DNA from: JACQFK01 sp964619955
Lineage (GTDB): Bacteria; Planctomycetota; MHYJ01; JACPRB01
Length of the DNA: 42,456 nt
Assembly: GCA_964619955.1 (NCBI GenBank)
Contig: CAZUJF010000043.1
Span: forward strand, 1-42,456
Direction: 5' to 3'
The notes below the pieces were generated by a model, which saw only the letters and a program-made list of their open reading frames with translations, made no database searches and had not been told where the DNA came from. The position numbers and the translations under genes are program-made. Shown here piece after piece: positions 8,202-16,333 of the stretch (position 1 is the stretch's first letter; the number at the start of each line of letters is the position of its first letter).

Positions 8202-8906
8202 CTATTTCCGCGATGGAAATATCTTCCGGTGCAGTTCGTGGATCCGTTTCAATTCCGGGATCGGATCCTCGTGATCATCGACGCGAAGGTCGCGGTAGCG
8301 GTCGTTGAAGCCCCCGTAGCCCCAGCCCTCGCGCACGACGAGCAGCGCGGCGGATTGCTTGCCCCGTTTGTCGCCCCCCGCCTCCTGTCCCGCCTGGAGC
8401 GCCGCCAGCAGCCGGTCCGCGAGTTCGCCCTTCGTCTCCTGGAAGGCGGCCGCCATCGCGGTCACGACCCCCTCCCCGGCCAGGATGTTCCCCTGCACCG
8501 CGAAGTTCGGCCCGCTCAGGCCGCCCGCCCAGGACAGGCATTTCTTCCCGGTCCGCGTCGCCGCGCGGCCCTTCGCATCCACGATCCCGACCTGCCGCTG
8601 TTCGCGGCCGTCGTCGTCCGCCAGCAGCGCCTCGAGGATCGCCTCCGGGGCGTCGCCCTTCGCCAGCCGTTCGAGCCCGGCGGGGCCGAACGTGGTGTTC
8701 GCGTAGGACTGGGTCGCCACCGCGCCGACGCCCGCCTTCGCCCAGGGCACCACCGCCCCCACCGCGATGAAACGCGATTCGACGGCCACGCCGAGTTCGC
8801 GGGTCTCCGGGTCGAACGCGACGATCGAAAACGTCGCCACCGGCGGGAGCCCGGCGGGACCCGCGCAGGCGGCGAGGCACAGCAGGAGGGGCGCGACCTT
8901 CACCAT
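8202..8906 (-). CDS. DUF1028 family lipoprotein
   Basis: A 234-residue member of DUF1028, a family with an Ntn-hydrolase-like fold and no settled function. Recognisable parts are TFSIVAFDPETRELGVAVESRFIAVG at the mature N-terminus (split here by its Ser/Thr-rich strand), a VGAVATQSYAN segment, the QVGIVDAKGRAATRTG strand, and NFAVQGNILAG. A short signal with a lipobox-like LAAC places Cys15 as a possible lipidation site. In the family the processed domain often begins near the T-F-S-I strand, which here follows the signal closely. It overlaps the end of purL by 7 bases and precedes purQ by 9, so it is embedded between the two FGAM synthase genes. An exported amidohydrolase-like role is possible but unproven. 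Confidence 0.85.
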   Translation of the reverse strand: MVKVAPLLLCLAACAGPAGLPPVATFSIVAFDPETRELGVAVESRFIAVGAVVPWAKAGVGAVATQSYANTTFGPAGLERLAKGDAPEAILEALLADDDGREQRQVGIVDAKGRAATRTGKKCLSWAGGLSGPNFAVQGNILAGEGVVTAMAAAFQETKGELADRLLAALQAGQEAGGDKRGKQSAALLVVREGWGYGGFNDRYRDLRVDDHEDPIPELKRIHELHRKIFPSRK

Positions 8907-11743
8907 TTCAACGGCTTCTGCCAGGCGGACTTCAACGCGGCGAGGGGTTCGTCCACCCGCACGACTCCGCCCCGTCCGCGCAGCAGCAGCCGGGCGTCGG
9001 CCGTCACGGTCCCGAGCCGCGCGCAGGGCAGGCCCGCGAGGGCCTTCTCGAACTCCGCTTCCCGGCCTTTCGCGATTTCGACCAGGAAGCGCGAGGGCGA
9101 CTCCGAGAACAGCGCGACGTCGTCGCGGAGCGCCGATGCCGGCAGATCCAGGGACATGCCCAGCCCGCCCGCGAACGCGGATTCCGCCGCGGCAACGGCC
9201 AGCCCGCCCTCGGAGAGGTCATGGCAGGCGCGCAGGAGGCCCGCCTTGATCGCGCCCGCGACCGCCGTGAAGATCCGTTTGGCCCGGACGGCGTCCACGC
9301 GCGGCACCTGCCCGCCCGAGGCGCCGTTCACCAACGCGTAGTGCGATCCGCCCAGTTCGTCGCGGGTCTCCCCCACCAGGTAGACCGCGTTGCCGGCCTC
9401 CTTCGCGTCCATCGTGACGCAGGCGCGCACGTCGTCCACGATCGCGATCGCGGAGATGAGCAGCGAGTGCGGGATGACGATCGAGCGGTCGCCGACGCGG
9501 AATTCGTTGTTGAGGGAGTCCTTGCCCGAGATGAACGGCGTGCCGTACGCGACGGCCAGGTCGTAGCAGGCGCGCGAGGCCTCGATGAGCGCGCCGAGGT
9601 TGTCGCCGTTGTCGGGCCGCCCCCAGGAGAAGTTGTCGAGGATCGCGGTGCGCTCGGGATTGCCGCCGACGGCGACGACGTTGCGCAGCGCCTCGTCGAT
9701 CGCGTTGGCCGCCATGTCGTAGGCCGAGAGGTCGCTGTAGCGGGGGTTCATCCCGTTCCCGATCGCGAGGCCCTTGTAGTGCGAGAGGACGGGCCGGACC
9801 ACCGCGGCGTCGCTGGGGCCGTCGTTCTCGGCGCCGGTCAGCGGCTTCACCACGCTGCCCGCCTGGACCTCGTGGTCGTACTGCCGGATGATCCACTCCT
9901 TCGAGCAGACGTTCCAGCTCCCGAGGATTTTGCGGAGGTCCTCGCCGTAATTCTTCTTCTCGGCGAGGATCAGCGGCTTCATCGCGGGCGCGGTGTAGGT
10001 CGCCGTGCGTTCGAAGCGCGGGATCCCGTCGTGCAGGAACTCCATCGTCAGGTCGCCGACCGGCTGTCCCTGGTAGCGCAGCACGAGACGGCCGTGCCCC
10101 GGGAAGGAGCCGATCACGGTGGCTTCCACGTCCTCGGAGCGGAACACGGCCAGCAGGCGGTCGACCTTGTCCGGCGACACGGAGAGCACCATGCGCTCCT
10201 GGGCCTCGCTGATCCAGATCTCCGGGTACGAAAGGCCCTCGTACTTGAGCGGGACCTTCTCCAGGTCGATCTCCGCGCCGAGTTCCTCGCCCATCTCGCC
10301 GACGGCGCTCGAGAGGCCGCCGGCGCCGCAGTCCGTCAACGCGGTGTAGAGGCCCTGGTCGCGCGCCTGCAGGATCGTGTCCAGCACGCGTTTCTCGACG
10401 ATGGCGTTGCCGATCTGGACGGCGCCGCTCGAGACGGTCTCGGACTTCTCGTGCAGCTCGATCGAGCTGAACGTGGCGCCGTGGATGCCGTCGCGCCCCG
10501 TGCGGCCGCCCACGACCACGCAAAGGTCGCCGGGCAGGGACTTTTTGAAAGCCATGGACTTCGGGAGGATGCCCACGGTGCCGCAATAGACCAGCGGGTT
10601 GCCCGTGTAGCGCTCGTCGAAGTACACGGCCCCGTTGACCGTGGGGATGCCCATGCGGTTGCCGTAGTCGCGCACGCCGCTCATGATGCCGCGCAGCAGG
10701 CGCCGCGGATGCAGCGTGCCGGGCGGGATCTCCTTCGCGTCCGGAAGTCCGACGCAGAAGACGTCGGTGGAGCAGACGGGTTTCGCTCCCATGCCGCAGC
10801 CGAGGATGTCCCGGATCACGCCGCCCAGGCCGGTGTTCGCGCCGCCGTAGGGCTCGATCGCGCTGGGGTGGTTGTGGGTTTCGACCTTGAAGCAGACGTG
10901 GTTCTCGTCGTCGAACTCGATGATGCCGGCGTTGTCCTTGAAGACGCTGATGCACCAGGGCTTCTTCAGCTCCTCGGTGGCCTTCACGATCGTGGACTTG
11001 AGCAGGTTGGGGATCACCTTGCCCTGGTAGGTGATGTGGCCGCTGAAGGTCTTGTGCTTGCAGTGTTCGCTCCAGGTCTGCGCGACGGATTCGAGCTCGA
11101 TGTCGCTCGGCTCGCGGCCCTGGGCTTTGAAATAGTCCTGGATCGCCTTCATTTCCTTCAGGTTGAGCGAGAGGGTCATGTCCCGGCTCAGCTTGAGGAG
11201 GGCCTCGTCCCCGAGGTCCCGCAAAGGCACGCGGGTCATCTTGAAGACGTAAGGTTCGCCGAGGGAGAGGGCGGCGAAGGAGCGCTCGCCGAGCGTGATC
11301 TCCTCGATGGCTTCGTTGCCGAGCACGCGCGCGGCGGCGTCCTTGAGGCTGCCCTGGAGGCCGCCGCGGACGACGCTGCGCAGGCCGATGCGGATGCGGC
11401 GCAGGCGGAGGCCGAGGTCGGCGACGGCCTTCAGGGCGGAGGCTTCGGCGGGGTCCATCACGCCGGGCCGCTTGAAAACGAGGACCGTCTGGGTGCCGGG
11501 GGCGACGGCGGGGGGTTCCGTTCCGGGCGACAGGAGGAATTCCTGCGAGACGGGGTCGTGCAGGAGTTCCCGGGCGATGCGTTCGGCGGCGGGGCGGGCG
11601 AGCTCGCCGTCGAGGAGGTAGACCTGCCAGAGGCGCACGTCCTGGACGCCGCCGAGGCCGAACTCCTCCAGGGCGGACTTCGCGCTCAGGGAGGCGGCAT
11701 CCACCAGGTGGGAGCGGGTGGCGACGTCGACGCGCCAGATCAT
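8900..11743 (-). CDS. purL: FGAM synthase PurL with two N-terminal PurS-like modules
   Basis: The ATP-dependent synthetase that converts FGAR to FGAM, 947 residues. The catalytic body starts near residue 190 and shows WSEHCKHKTF, the ETHNHPSAIEPYGGANTG block, the GRTGRDGIHGATFSS segment, DCGAGGLSSAVGEMG, and a second half with GKDSLNNEF and HDLSEGGLAVA. Residues ~1-75 and ~85-155 each look like a PurS subunit (LVDAAS...ALEEFG...VQDVR, and VMDPAE...ALKAVADLG...IRIG). This suggests two PurS copies fused in tandem to a small-type PurL, while PurQ stays separate. It opens the minus-strand unit. A TTGACG-17-TAGAGT promoter ends 11 bases before the ATG and no Shine-Dalgarno is visible, so the message may be nearly leaderless. 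Confidence 0.95.
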   Translation of the reverse strand: MIWRVDVATRSHLVDAASLSAKSALEEFGLGGVQDVRLWQVYLLDGELARPAAERIARELLHDPVSQEFLLSPGTEPPAVAPGTQTVLVFKRPGVMDPAEASALKAVADLGLRLRRIRIGLRSVVRGGLQGSLKDAAARVLGNEAIEEITLGERSFAALSLGEPYVFKMTRVPLRDLGDEALLKLSRDMTLSLNLKEMKAIQDYFKAQGREPSDIELESVAQTWSEHCKHKTFSGHITYQGKVIPNLLKSTIVKATEELKKPWCISVFKDNAGIIEFDDENHVCFKVETHNHPSAIEPYGGANTGLGGVIRDILGCGMGAKPVCSTDVFCVGLPDAKEIPPGTLHPRRLLRGIMSGVRDYGNRMGIPTVNGAVYFDERYTGNPLVYCGTVGILPKSMAFKKSLPGDLCVVVGGRTGRDGIHGATFSSIELHEKSETVSSGAVQIGNAIVEKRVLDTILQARDQGLYTALTDCGAGGLSSAVGEMGEELGAEIDLEKVPLKYEGLSYPEIWISEAQERMVLSVSPDKVDRLLAVFRSEDVEATVIGSFPGHGRLVLRYQGQPVGDLTMEFLHDGIPRFERTATYTAPAMKPLILAEKKNYGEDLRKILGSWNVCSKEWIIRQYDHEVQAGSVVKPLTGAENDGPSDAAVVRPVLSHYKGLAIGNGMNPRYSDLSAYDMAANAIDEALRNVVAVGGNPERTAILDNFSWGRPDNGDNLGALIEASRACYDLAVAYGTPFISGKDSLNNEFRVGDRSIVIPHSLLISAIAIVDDVRACVTMDAKEAGNAVYLVGETRDELGGSHYALVNGASGGQVPRVDAVRAKRIFTAVAGAIKAGLLRACHDLSEGGLAVAAAESAFAGGLGMSLDLPASALRDDVALFSESPSRFLVEIAKGREAEFEKALAGLPCARLGTVTADARLLLRGRGGVVRVDEPLAALKSAWQKPLKW

Positions 11744-11754
11744 GATGGGGGCGT

Positions 11755-11783
11755 ACTCTAACAGCGCTCCGGGGGGCCGTCAA
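11755..11783 (-). promoter_or_regulatory. Promoter of the purL unit
   Basis: On the minus strand TTGACG (11783-11778) and TAGAGT (11760-11755) are separated by 17 bases. The -10 box ends 11 bases before the purL ATG, leaving room for a leader of only about 4-6 bases. It lies in the divergent region shared with accA. Confidence 0.7.
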
Positions 11784-11861
11784 TCAAACGACCCTCCCGG
11801 GAGAATTCGTTACCGATTGGCGCCGAACCACTTAAACCTGACGGTCTGGAACTGTGCGGCA

Positions 11862-11891
11862 TTGAACGGGAACGGCGGAATCCGGTATACT
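11862..11891 (+). promoter_or_regulatory. Promoter of accA
   Basis: TTGAAC (11862-11867) and TATACT (11886-11891) are separated by 18 bases, about 30 bases before the accA ATG. A strong Shine-Dalgarno AAGGGGGG (11903-11910) follows, 10 bases before the start codon. The arrangement is a conventional sigma-70 promoter with a short leader, in contrast with the near-leaderless purL on the other side. Confidence 0.65.
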
Positions 11892-11920
11892 ACAGCCTTC
11901 AGAAGGGGGGATCGGATCTT

Positions 11921-12925
11921 ATGGCTGAAGACCACTTCGACCGCGATTTCGAAAAGCCCATCCTGGAGCTTGAGAAGCGCATCGAGGAGCTGGAAGGCTT
12001 CTCCCGGAAGGCCGGCGTCGATCTCACCGCCGAAATCTCCAAGCTCAAAGCCAAGGCCAACGAGCAGAAACGCGAAATCTTCTCCAAACTCACCCCCTGG
12101 CAGCGCGTCCTCCTCTCCCGCGACCCCAACCGCCCCGACCTCATGGACTATCTGGCGATGGTCTTCGAGGACTTCGTCGAACTGCACGGCGACCGGGCCG
12201 TCGGGGACGACCGGGCGCTCATGACGGGGCTCGCCAAGGTGGGCGGCATCAAGATCATGCTGGTGGCGCAGCGGAAGGGCAAGACGACGAAGGAGCGCAT
12301 GGCGTGCAACTTCGGCAGCCCGAACCCCGAAGGCTACCGCAAGGCCGTCGAGAAGATGAAGCTGGCGGAGAAGTTCAAGATCCCGGTCGTCACGCTCGTG
12401 AACACGCCGGGCGCGTATCCGGGCATCCATGCCGAGGAGCACGGCCAGGCCTTCGTGATCGCGCGCAACCTTTTCGAAATGGCGAAGCTGCGCACGCCGA
12501 TCGTCTCCGTCGTCATCGGCGAGGGCGGCTCGGGCGGCGCGCTGGGCATCTGCGTCGCCGACAAGCTGGCCATCCTCGAGAACGCCTACCTGTCCGTGAT
12601 CTCCCCCGAGGGCTGCGCCGCCATCCTCTGGCGCAACGCGGCCAAGGCCCCCGAGGCGGCGACGCTGCTCCGCCTGACCCCGAAGGAGCTGCAGGCGCTG
12701 GGCATCGTGGACGACGTCATCCCGGAACCCCTGGGCGGCGCGCACCGCGACCCCGTGGAGATGGCCCAGACGCTCAAGGCCTCCCTGGTGCGCTACCTGG
12801 ACGAGCTGATCGGGAAACCGATGGGCGAACTCCTCGAGAAGCGCTACGAGAAACACCGCCGCATCGGCTACTTCCTCGAGACCGAGACCCAGAAGCTGGT
12901 CGCTTCGGGCGTCCCCTCGTTGTAA
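11921..12925 (+). CDS. accA: Acetyl-CoA carboxylase carboxyltransferase subunit alpha
   Basis: Part of the carboxyltransferase that moves the carboxyl group from carboxybiotin to acetyl-CoA, the first step of fatty-acid synthesis; it normally pairs with AccD, which is not in this window. The 334-residue length is typical (about 315-325). Motifs: the N-terminal coiled region with FEKPILELEKRIEEL, then ARDPNRP-like LSRDPNRPDLMDYL, DRAVGDD, RNFGMPNPEGYRKA-like NFGSPNPEGYRKA, VTLVNTPGAYPGIHAEE, VVIGEGGSGGALGI (oxyanion region) and SVISPEGCAAILW. The ATG at 11921 is supported by AAGGGGGG ten bases upstream. The gene stands alone and is followed by a strong hairpin. Confidence 0.97.
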   Translation: MAEDHFDRDFEKPILELEKRIEELEGFSRKAGVDLTAEISKLKAKANEQKREIFSKLTPWQRVLLSRDPNRPDLMDYLAMVFEDFVELHGDRAVGDDRALMTGLAKVGGIKIMLVAQRKGKTTKERMACNFGSPNPEGYRKAVEKMKLAEKFKIPVVTLVNTPGAYPGIHAEEHGQAFVIARNLFEMAKLRTPIVSVVIGEGGSGGALGICVADKLAILENAYLSVISPEGCAAILWRNAAKAPEAATLLRLTPKELQALGIVDDVIPEPLGGAHRDPVEMAQTLKASLVRYLDELIGKPMGELLEKRYEKHRRIGYFLETETQKLVASGVPSL

Positions 12926-12931
12926 AACGAA

Positions 12932-12963
12932 AGAGGGCCCCGGGCCGGAGCCCGGAGCCCTCT
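12932..12963. terminator. Bidirectional hairpin terminator between accA and the cytochrome gene
   Basis: A 7 bp stem, a single C-A mismatch and a 6 bp stem close a CGGA loop (AGAGGGC-C-CCGGGC / GCCCGG-A-GCCCTCT). Read on the minus strand it is followed by a T-rich stretch (TTCGTTTTACA), so it works best for the cytochrome gene. On the plus strand only GGAAAAT follows. It is the only clear intrinsic-terminator-like structure I found in the window. Confidence 0.75.
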
Positions 12964-12982
12964 GGAAAATCCCGGATCGACC

Positions 12983-13351
12983 CTACTTCGCCGGCTTGTG
13001 GACGCTGTGGCAGGCCTTGCAGTTGCCCGCCGTCTTCAGCTTCTCCAGCGCGCCGGGCTTCTTGTCCGCGACGTCCTTCGCGGCCGCCGCGAGCGCCGTG
13101 GCCTTCTCCGTCCAGCTCTTCGCGTCGCCCTTCGTCACCTTCATCCCGGGCAGCAGCTGGTAATACTCCGAGAGCTTCACGGCGTCTTCCGGCGTCCCCT
13201 TGCCCTCCACGACCTTGTTGTAGAGGGATTCCTTCCCCTTGTTCGCCGCTTCCATCACGGCCTTCACCGAGTCCGGCGGCCTCACGAACGGCGCGGCTCC
13301 CAGCAACGCCACCGCCGCCAGGGCCGCGGGCACCATCACGCGCTGAATCAT
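12983..13351 (-). CDS. Small class II-like cytochrome c
   Basis: A 122-residue precursor with a signal sequence (MIQRVMVPAALAAVALLGAAP). The mature part is mostly helical, with a single CXXCH haem motif (CKACHSVH) close to the C-terminus. C-terminal placement of the motif after a helical bundle is the pattern of class II cytochromes (cytochrome c'/c556 type). It should bind one covalent haem in the periplasm; whether it carries electrons or binds gases cannot be told. The start at 13351 was chosen for the signal peptide and the Shine-Dalgarno GGGAGG five to six bases upstream. It is a single gene between the terminator downstream and the divergent hcp gene upstream. Confidence 0.85.
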   Translation of the reverse strand: MIQRVMVPAALAAVALLGAAPFVRPPDSVKAVMEAANKGKESLYNKVVEGKGTPEDAVKLSEYYQLLPGMKVTKGDAKSWTEKATALAAAAKDVADKKPGALEKLKTAGNCKACHSVHKPAK

Positions 13352-13523
13352 CGAATCCTCCCAGATCTTCAAAACCGGATGCAGTCTCTTTACTCGTCCG
13401 GACCGCCGCCAAACTGAAGGCCGTCCAAACTTGGAGATACAACGACGGAAGCCGCCCTTTTGATCCACGATTTCACCCGTAACCTCCGGGTCGCCCCCCT
13501 TCTCCCCTTACCGGGAGGAGACC

Positions 13524-13985
13524 ATGGGATACCTGAGCTTCCTGAACATCGAGGGGATCCGGGGCGGCTGCACGGACGAATTCCATCCCGGCTGGATCGA
13601 CCTCACGTCCTTCAGCCAGTCGCTCGCCGGATCCGACGGCCCCGTCCACCACGACATCTCCGTGGCCAAGCTGGCCGACCGCTCCAGCCCCGACCTGGCG
13701 GGCGCCGTCTGCTCCGGCCGGCATTTCAGCCGGGTCGTGATCCAGCTCTGCCCCGAGGGCGAGCCCGGACGCCCCTTCATGGAACTCCGCCTGGCGGACG
13801 TCACCCTGCAGAGCTACTGCCTCTCCGGCGGCCCCCAGATGCCCGAAAGCGCCCCCTTCGAGAACTTCAACCTGCGCGCCGCGCGCGTGGAATGGCGCTA
13901 TCTGCCCGGAGCGCTCGGCCTGCAGGACGAGGAGGAGCCCGAGATCTGCCGAGCCGAATGGTCCGGCAGCGCCCCCTCGAAATAG
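13524..13985 (+). CDS. hcp: Hcp family protein (type VI secretion tube protein)
   Basis: A 153-residue protein of the Hcp1 (DUF796) family, whose members form hexameric rings stacked as the type VI secretion tube. Recognisable features are the N-terminal MGYLSFLNIEGIRG strand, the H..I...K..D.SSP.L..A...G.H region (HDISVAKLADRSSPDLAGAV), and FMELRLADVTLQSY. A GGGAGGAG Shine-Dalgarno precedes the ATG. No other type VI component (TssB, TssC, VgrG, TssM or ClpV) is in the window, so it is an orphan here. It could serve a distant apparatus, a related contractile system, or have been repurposed. The next gene begins 21 bases downstream but has its own -10-like box. Confidence 0.85.
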   Translation: MGYLSFLNIEGIRGGCTDEFHPGWIDLTSFSQSLAGSDGPVHHDISVAKLADRSSPDLAGAVCSGRHFSRVVIQLCPEGEPGRPFMELRLADVTLQSYCLSGGPQMPESAPFENFNLRAARVEWRYLPGALGLQDEEEPEICRAEWSGSAPSK

Positions 13986-13994
13986 GCCCGTTGT

Positions 13995-14000
13995 TATGAT
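13995..14000 (+). promoter_or_regulatory. -10 box (TATGAT) for the PEP mutase-family gene
   Basis: TATGAT ends six bases before the ATG at 14007, so the expected transcription start falls on the A of the start codon. No Shine-Dalgarno is visible and no clear -35 was found. This is the pattern of a leaderless mRNA. Confidence 0.5.
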
Positions 14001-14006
14001 GGGGCG

Positions 14007-14834
14007 ATGAAGCAGAAGCAGAAAGCGGAGCTCTTCCGGAAGATGCACGACCGCTCCGGCATCCTCGTGCTCCCCAACGCCTGGGATGCCGCGAGCGCCC
14101 GCATCTTCGAACTGGCCGGCTTCCCCGCCGTCGGCACCACCAGCGCGGGCATCGCCGCGTCGCTCGGATACCCCGACCGCGAACGGATCAGCCGCGGCGA
14201 AATGGCCAAGGCCGTGTCCCGCATCGCCGGAGCCGTCAAGATCCCCGTCAGCGCCGACGTCGAGGCGGGCTATGGCCCCATCCCCAAGGCGATCCAGCAG
14301 ACCGTGGCGGCCGTCATCGAGGCCGGCGCGGCCGGGATCAACTTCGAGGACGGCACGCGCGACCACGTGCGCCCCCTCCTGGACCCCGACCAGCAGTGCG
14401 AGCGCATCCGCATCGCCCGCGAGGCCTCGAAGCGCGACGGCGGCGACCTCGTCATCAACGCCCGCACCGACGTCTTCCTCATCGAATTCGGCGCGGAACG
14501 CAAGCGCCTCGACCACGCCGTCCGGCGGGCGAACGCCTACCGCGCCGCGGGGGCCGACTGCCTCTTCATCCCGGGCGTGACCGACGAGGCGACGATCAAA
14601 GCCCTGGCAAAAGCGGTCGACGGCCCGCTCAACGTGCTCGCGGGGCCGGGCACGCCGCCCGTCGCGAGGCTGAAGGAGCTGGGCGTGGCCCGCGTCAGCC
14701 TGGGCTCCGGACCCTACCGCGCGACGCTCGCGCTCACGCGCCGCATCGCCCTGGAACTGCGGGACGCGGGCACCTACGCGGCGTTCACGAACGACGCGGT
14801 GCCCTACGATGAAGTGAACGCCTTCTTCAAGTAG
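14007..14834 (+). CDS. Isocitrate lyase/PEP mutase family enzyme
   Basis: A 275-residue TIM-barrel protein of the phosphoenolpyruvate mutase/isocitrate lyase superfamily. Motifs: VLPNAWDAASARIFE near the N-terminus, VGTTSAGIAAS, the metal-site strand SADVEAGYG, GINFEDGTRD (superfamily acidic residues), and NARTDVFL. It lacks the KKCGH catalytic loop of true isocitrate and methylisocitrate lyases, so cleavage of isocitrate is unlikely. Close relatives are annotated only by superfamily; possible activities are C-C or C-P bond chemistry on oxaloacetate-like or phosphonate substrates. No phosphonate genes are nearby. It probably has a leaderless transcript. It ends three bases before the stop of the convergent acetylesterase homologue. 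Confidence 0.88.
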   Translation: MKQKQKAELFRKMHDRSGILVLPNAWDAASARIFELAGFPAVGTTSAGIAASLGYPDRERISRGEMAKAVSRIAGAVKIPVSADVEAGYGPIPKAIQQTVAAVIEAGAAGINFEDGTRDHVRPLLDPDQQCERIRIAREASKRDGGDLVINARTDVFLIEFGAERKRLDHAVRRANAYRAAGADCLFIPGVTDEATIKALAKAVDGPLNVLAGPGTPPVARLKELGVARVSLGSGPYRATLALTRRIALELRDAGTYAAFTNDAVPYDEVNAFFK

Positions 14835-14837
14835 CGG

Positions 14838-16310
14838 CTACCGCCGCGGCCAGCGGTCCGTGCGGAACGGGATCGCGGGCAGGCCTTCCGGGTTGGCCAG
14901 CGTTCCGGCGGGATGATCCGCCCAGCCGTAGCGGACGGCGGCGGGCCAGCGGACCTCGTCGCTCCAGACGACGACCGTGTCGCCCTCGATCTTCGCCTGC
15001 GCCTTCACGAAGAGGTTGAATTCGCCGGAGATCGTGAAGCCCTTCAGCGGCGCGCCCCCGGCCGTCACGAGGCCCGCGCCGGCGTTGGAGAATTTGACGC
15101 GGATCCTGTCGATCTCCACCTTCATCGACTCGTACTGCGGCCCGGAGCTCACGACGTCCGCGCCGTAGACCTCGGCCTGCGCCCAGAGCCCGAAGCGGCG
15201 CGCGAGTTCGCGGATGCCGCGCGCGTCCAGGTCGCCCCCCGCCGACAGGTCGAACGTCGGCACCATGCCGCTGCGGGAATTCCGGAGGGCCTTCGCCTGC
15301 CCTTCCCGCAACTCCGCCCAGAGGCTCTGTTCGGGCTCGTCCCGCTCCGGCCCGACGCGGCCCATTTGCGTGAAGCCCACGGGAAGATCCGACTGTTCCC
15401 ACGTTCCGCGCCAGTCCTGGATCAGGGACTGCATGAAGGCGTCGTATTCGGAACCGCGGAACAGATCCGCCGCCCCCTGCTGCCAGAGGACCCCGCGCAG
15501 CGCGAAGGGGGCCAGCGGGGCGAGCATCGCATTGTGGGTGCGCGACGGACCCGTCGGGCGCTGCGGGACGGGCAGCTTTCCCGGATCCTCCCCGCGCGCC
15601 AGGGCCTCCTTCACCGCCACCCGATAAAGCGTGCGCGCGGCTTCGAAAGCTTCGGCCTGCCGCCGGGCCAGGCCGGTGACCGCCCGGGACGCCCGCGTGC
15701 CCCCGAGCCCCTTCCCGGAGATCCATTGCTCCAGAGGCTGCTCCGGCCCCGTCGCCTGGATCAGGCCCACGGGCACCTGCAGCCGCTCCAGCAGATCCAC
15801 GCCGAAGAGGTAGCCCACCGCCGAGAACTCGGCCGTCACGCGCGGATCCTTCGACGTCCAGGTTCCTTCAAGATCCTTCAAGGGCGCGTCGGCCTCGCCC
15901 CGCGGCACCCGGAAGAGCCGGAGCCGCGACGCCTGGGTTTCGTTCAGCGTGAGCGCGACGCGGCTGCTCTTGAGGGGCTGGTCCAGCGCCGCGCCGCCGG
16001 CGACGAGCCAGACCTCGCCGACGAGCACGTCCCGGACGAGCAGCCGCGTCCCGCTTTCGATGAGCAGTTCGAAGGGCCCGCCCGCGGCGAGCGGATCGAG
16101 GGAGACGGACCAGGTCCCGTCCGTCCCGACGCCCGCGGTCTTGCGCTGTCCCGCGATCGACACCGCGACCTCCGCGCCGGGCCGGCCCGTGCCCCAGACG
16201 GGGACCGCGCGGTCACGCTGGAGGACGACGCCGTCGCGGAAGAGCCCATGGACTTTGAGCTCGGCCGATACCGCAGACTGGAGCAGGAGCAGCGCCAGCA
16301 GGGTGCACAT
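14838..16310 (-). CDS. Sialate O-acetylesterase homologue lacking catalytic residues
   Basis: A 490-residue exported protein (signal MCTLLALLLLQSAVSA) with the full sialate O-acetylesterase layout: VHGLFRDGVVLQRDRAVPVWG at the front (a beta domain), GEVWLVAGGAALDQ (~98-111), THNAMLAPLAPFALRGVLWQQG (~258-278, shown here as one conserved block) and DARGIRELARRFGLWA (~362-377). In active relatives these read GEVWLCSGQSNM (Ser nucleophile), GVLWYQGESN (Asn) and DIHPxxK...RR (His). Here the Ser, Asn and His positions are all replaced, so deacetylase activity is doubtful and the protein may be a binding-only pseudoenzyme. The reading frame is intact. It follows a small membrane-protein gene by 23 bases and has its own TAAACT box. 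Confidence 0.85.
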   Translation of the reverse strand: MCTLLALLLLQSAVSAELKVHGLFRDGVVLQRDRAVPVWGTGRPGAEVAVSIAGQRKTAGVGTDGTWSVSLDPLAAGGPFELLIESGTRLLVRDVLVGEVWLVAGGAALDQPLKSSRVALTLNETQASRLRLFRVPRGEADAPLKDLEGTWTSKDPRVTAEFSAVGYLFGVDLLERLQVPVGLIQATGPEQPLEQWISGKGLGGTRASRAVTGLARRQAEAFEAARTLYRVAVKEALARGEDPGKLPVPQRPTGPSRTHNAMLAPLAPFALRGVLWQQGAADLFRGSEYDAFMQSLIQDWRGTWEQSDLPVGFTQMGRVGPERDEPEQSLWAELREGQAKALRNSRSGMVPTFDLSAGGDLDARGIRELARRFGLWAQAEVYGADVVSSGPQYESMKVEIDRIRVKFSNAGAGLVTAGGAPLKGFTISGEFNLFVKAQAKIEGDTVVVWSDEVRWPAAVRYGWADHPAGTLANPEGLPAIPFRTDRWPRR

Positions 16311-16321
16311 ACGTCACCCCA

Positions 16322-16327
16322 AGTTTA
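16322..16327 (-). promoter_or_regulatory. -10 box (TAAACT) for the acetylesterase homologue
   Basis: On the minus strand TAAACT ends 11 bases before the ATG at 16310, inside the 23-base gap after the preceding gene. A short GGGGTG follows that could be a weak ribosome site. Confidence 0.35.
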
Positions 16328-16333
16328 GCGCGC

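Noticed and set aside
13524..14834. A type VI secretion cluster around Hcp
   Set aside because: No other component is present; the flanking genes are a cytochrome and a PEP mutase-family enzyme.
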